Assembly (NCBI GenBank): GCA_027574665.1
Contig: CM050648.1
Coordinates: 140,058,175-140,122,174, forward strand
Length of the DNA stretch: 64,000 bases
Direction: 5' to 3'
From: Rhynochetos jubatus
Taxonomy: Eukaryota > Chordata > Aves > Eurypygiformes > Rhynochetidae
Shown here: piece by piece, positions 60,095-64,000 of the stretch
Layout of the letters: every line of letters begins with the position of its first letter
Position numbering within the stretch: position 1 is the stretch's first letter
The notes under the pieces: generated by a model
Database searches by the model: none
Told to the model about the DNA's origin: nothing
Seen by the model: the letters and a program-made list of their open reading frames with translations, nothing else
Position numbers and translations under genes: made by a program

Positions 60095-61740
60095 TAGTCA
60101 GAAAGGGCAAATAGTCTGACCCAAGTAATTCCAGGTTGCTCAGCTTGACCTCAGTGCCAGGCAAAATGAGAGAAAAGCCGATCCGAGTTTCAATATGTTT
60201 AATAAAAAAGAAGAGGAAAGGAACATAATGAATGGCTGTCAATACAGAGCAATGTAAAATGCCCCACAATGTTAATTATTTGATAAGAGTATAAATTTGC
60301 TTCGGGAAGACAGCCAAACGTCTTGACAGAACAAGCTGCAAGCTAAACACAACGGCCAGCCAGAGCCACTGCATGTGTGTGACATGATGTATGCCAGAGG
60401 TGCACGAGCCAGGGCAGCTTCCCGTACCAGTGGTCTCTTGCTGGGGCTGGACGGGGCAGCAACATGGACCATTGACTTGATGATGGCCTCAGCAGCTGAC
60501 CCTGGTTTGCTCCTGCCTGCAGCCAAGAACATTCAACAGCTCCCAAATCAGCACAGCCACAGTGCTCATGACATAACATCACCTCATCCTGGTGCTGCAT
60601 TTGGATCACCAGAGAGCCACAGGTTGGCCAAAACCTCTCATAATGCAATCTCCACTGAAACAACACTGTGGGACACTCTTGACCAGATACTGAGACTACG
60701 CAGTCCAGTAAATTACAGGTTAAATGGATGAAGATCTTTCTACCTGGCAGATATCAAACAAGGAGTAGTGGAAAACAGTAAGAAATTGTTACTGACAGCC
60801 TTCTGGACCCCAGTGGACAGGTTGCCTTCTATTCAGTGTTTTTCTCTGTAGTTTGAAAGTCATAAAAAAGACTGCTAAAATGTTCAGATGACAGGAAGAT
60901 TAAAGGAATGTTAAACAGTAGTGAGGGCAATCACACAGGATGATATGCTTGATAACTGGGCATGTGTTATTAAAATGTTTTGGGTTTTTTTTTAAATGGA
61001 AATCAGATATCTAGGCAAAATTAATTCAAATTATATCTCCAGCATGGGAGAGGGAAACATCTCTAGCAAAGAACAGTTCTGAAAAGGATCCAGAGGTCTT
61101 AGTAGATGAGCAAATCAGCATGCGGTTTGTTTTGGCAAAGTCACCTACTCCTTGGATATACAACAGTAAGAGCTAGGCTTGGAGAGACTGAGGAATGGGC
61201 AATGCTGAGATGTTAAAAAATTAGTTGTGACCCCACCTGGCTACAATAACAGCTGCAGAAGTTTATTTGGGACCTGGGAGGTTGAAATCCATGCCACCAC
61301 AACTTCATCCCTACTGCTGCAATGAGCTGGATTGAAGTGCAGCTAAAATGCCTGTGTATCTGCCATCACCAGACCTCCAAATTCAGGTTTGACAGATGTT
61401 TAAGGAGCTCAACTCATTCACCTTCTCAAAAGAAGGTGGAGCTGTGACTTGATATATGTGTAAGTACCTTAATGGGACTTTCTTAGTCCAGTGGAAAAAA
61501 TGCATAAAAAGATGCCACTGCAAGAAGCTGAAGCCAGGTTAATTTAAATATGACACCTTTTTAAAGCCAAAAAGTATAATGAAAAGGCAAGAAAAATATG
61601 AAGGAATGTGGTGGATCCTCATTCTCTTCAGGCTTCTAAATCAATACTGGTTGTTTTTCTGGAAGGGATGGTTTAGTTACACACAAGTTCATGGAGCAAC
61701 TTAGTGAAATGTAATGGCTTGTGATACACAGATTAGACTC
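60095..61740 (+). mobile_element. Long ancient CR1 LINE, plus orientation, decayed
   Basis: Three blocks occur in the order of an old amniote CR1 ORF2. First, 60100-60260 has 'ccaagtaattccaggttgct' and cagcttgacctcagtgccag. Second, 60820-61160 has 'ttcagatgacag', gaacagttctgaaaaggatc and neighbouring phrases. Third, 61400-61740 has 'aaggagctcaactcattcac', 'gtgacttgatatatgtgtaa', gtggtggatcctcattctct and 'tgtgatacacagattagact'. The stretch 60270-60800 between blocks does not align by eye; it is richer in G and C and carries a 118-codon open frame that I do not consider coding. Stops and indels are frequent throughout. Confidence 0.7.
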
Positions 61741-62900
61741 TTAATAACTAAAAATATAGTAGATTTAGAGAGTTTATTTTATATATGACTTATGAATGTT
61801 CAGTTTTCTACACAGCAAGTATATCCACCTACAAACAGTTACTGCTTTAAAGATCAACTTCCAGTTTAATTCAATCTCTCACAGGGTTAGATTTGATTTC
61901 AATGGGATTTCTTTTTCACTGCACATTAAACTTCTAGAAATTTACAGTTAATGTTCATTGTGGGTTGCTGATGGAGGACACAAAGGCCTCAAGAGGCAAT
62001 ACCAGATTCAGAAAAGTATTTGATATATGTGAAGGAAACTAAACAGCTCTGGATATGGAAATTCTGTTGTCTTCATCATGGTGGGTCCCTGGGGAAATAA
62101 GGCCTGGGGGCATCAACCCTGGGAGTAAAGAAACAACTTCCTTTTTTTGACAGTTCAGCCTCTGCAGTATCTGTAGGAGTGCCACCAGACAATGGGGATG
62201 CTTGTCCTGCAGGAACAGGAGCAAAGCAACCATGTGAGGTCTTCCCACTTACTAGCAAGCTGTGCCCATCCATTTTGGATGGTTTCAAATACCAAGAGAC
62301 TATATCTTAGCATCATTCCTTTGAGTTGTCTTCACACTGGAAGCCCACCTCACCTCCTGGCAAATAACCACTTCTCTTGTCACCCCACCCAAAGTTCTTT
62401 CTCAAGCCCCAGGTGTTCCTGGATGCTGCATTCTAGAACCAGAGGAGAACAGAGTGATGGAGGTGAAGGCACTGGGAGTGAAACTGCAGATCAGAGCAAT
62501 AGGAAACAGCACAAGAACAAGTGGCTCTCTATAGCATCAATTCACTTGTTATTACAGGCTTGGAAAGGTGGGCTGGGAAGCATATACAGATTGTGACCTA
62601 TTAAATTACTATTATGGATTACTGTCAAGGTGATGTATTCAACAGGGCACACTGCTTCAGGTAAAGGTAGAAACTTCATTTTCATGCTCTAATCCCTCTA
62701 CCCACTTCTTCTATTATCACCAGGATTGATACCCCCTCAAGGAAAAAAGTTCCCGTGTGCAACTAGTTATATATGCTTAATAACTTGCACTTATTAAAGA
62801 TAAAAAAGGATCAGAATTATAGGCTTAGCAAGGATTAGCAAGCATAAGTGCATATTTCTGCAACTACTATACTTTTTATAGCCCTGTCACACTCTAAGAT

Positions 62901-62954
62901 AGAGTTGTATCATTATATAGAGTTATATAACCATAAAGAGTTATATCACTGGGA
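62901..62954 (+). repeat. 18-bp tandem repeat, three units
   Basis: Three units of exactly 18 bases start with agagtt: agagttgtatcattatat, agagttatataaccataa and agagttatatcactggga. There are no length changes between units. Confidence 0.8.
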
Positions 62955-63022
62955 GTATTACAGCATTGTCCCAGACAGTCTTGATTATCAAAGTCTGGCT
63001 CTATCAATTGGGGAAAAAAAAA

Positions 63023-63042
63023 CCACACACACACACAGAGAG
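63023..63042 (+). repeat. CA then GA dinucleotide run
   Basis: About seven CA units are followed by three GA units, after a run of nine A. Confidence 0.9.
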
Positions 63043-64000
63043 AAATGCCAAACACCAACCCAACTTCAGGAATACTGCTGTGCCATCTCCTGATCCCATC
63101 TGTTACCAGCACATGGTCCAGAGTGGTAGGGACTTCATTAGCACAGCTTTGCATCCTAATTCAGTCTCCCATCAGTATTCACCAGAACTTCCCAATCACT
63201 TCCAGCAGGTGACAAGCCTGATATTTCACTCAAAAGAGACTTAAGACAACCAGTAAGAATATTACCTAGAGGCTGCATTTTTTCTTCCCTGATGATAACA
63301 AAGAAAATAAAGCCATTGTACTATCAGACAAACACCACTACTAGCCATCAACTTTCAGTTCAATATAATCTACAGCACTCCTGGCTTCAAATGCTGTTAA
63401 TATCTTAAGTGGCCCCATATGTCCTTCTAATAGTTAAGGTCCAGAAAAATGGCTTCATTTTTTTTCCTGACAAATAAACATAAGATTATTACCACTGGAT
63501 GTCTTTGGAGGGATTAAAAGTCTTCAGACGTTTTTAAAAGGCCATTGGGTAAAGACAGAATAAAAGCACAGCAAGCTGATAAAAGCATCCAACTGTGACC
63601 CTACAATTGTACAAACATAAAAAAGGATTCTTTCAGTTTTATTCTCTGGAAGAAAATACATAATATGATCTTTCATATGCTTGTAATGGCCTTCCACCTC
63701 TGCTGTGTAAGGCATTCAGCCAGGACACCTGGAGATCTGGCCCTCCACCACCACAGGGAGAGACCTATGTGCTTGGTACTGAATCCAGATCAGATAAATG
63801 TTCACATTACCAAAGGGGACCAGGAGAAGGAAAGAAAGGGAGACCAGACAAAACATAGCACAGCTCAGCTCCTTCACCAGAAAGTAAGTCATTGTCCCAT
63901 TGACCACCATGTGTGGCCATCACCTCCTGCAACACCTCCTGCCCCATCACTAATTCTCACACCTCTTCTTCCACACTGCCACTGTCTACAGCTCATCCAG

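Larger units (their letters stand above)
52037..64000 (-). other. KCNH5: KCNH5 intron, partial, upstream of the linker exon
   Basis: Non-coding intron sequence runs from the phase 1 acceptor at 52037-52038 to the right edge of the window, at least 11.9 kb. I saw no PAS-domain exon in it. It holds CR1 fragments near 54.1-54.9, 55.4 and 56.5-56.7 kb, a MIR-like SINE near 59.5 kb and a long decayed CR1 at 60.1-61.7 kb. Also present are a poly-A run, a CA run and an 18-bp tandem repeat. The stretches 52.1-54.1, 56.7-59.4 and 61.8-64 kb show open frames up to about 140 codons, but none has recognisable protein similarity or splice-linked context, and I regard them as chance. Confidence 0.85.

Noticed and set aside
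62192..62596. 134-codon open frame on the plus strand
   Set aside because: No family resemblance and no splice signals linking it to anything.

Overview
This is ordinary vertebrate nuclear DNA, almost certainly from a bird. It is AT-rich, intron-dominated sequence. CR1 LINEs of several ages are the main interspersed repeat, the younger ones ending in the avian tail type built from 'attctatg' units. There is also one solo LTR of a type I recall from many avian genomes (possibly Neoaves; I cannot name the species). No operon, CRISPR array, phage or plasmid feature is present, and I found no new biological system.

The only gene I can support is KCNH5 (EAG2, Kv10.2), a voltage-gated potassium channel, on the minus strand. 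Three consecutive internal coding exons are visible, and they must be read from high to low coordinates. 52036-51921 is the linker after the PAS region, 47689-47297 carries S1 to S3, and 32949-32520 carries S4, S5, the pore and the start of S6. All have canonical AG and GT splice sites and join in frame into 313 residues, counting the glycine split at the first junction. The PAS exons should lie to the right of the window. The rest of S6, the C-linker, the cyclic-nucleotide-binding-like domain and the 3' end should lie to the left.

Everything else is intron: over 11.9 kb upstream, then 4.2 kb, 14.3 kb and over 32.5 kb downstream. By region, 1-7 kb shows nothing recognisable. 7.4-9.6 kb has a solo LTR, then a CR1 that sits in a small minisatellite and contains a 61-bp nested CR1 tail. 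13.3-14.3 kb has two non-colinear CR1 pieces. 18.1 kb has a G-run cluster. 23-24 kb has an old CR1. 38.8-39.6 kb has a possible old CR1. 48.2-48.7, 54.1-54.9, 55.4 and 56.5-56.7 kb have further CR1 fragments. 59.5 kb has an old MIR-like SINE and 60.1-61.7 kb a long, decayed CR1. Repeat identities come from remembered consensus sequences, not from a search.
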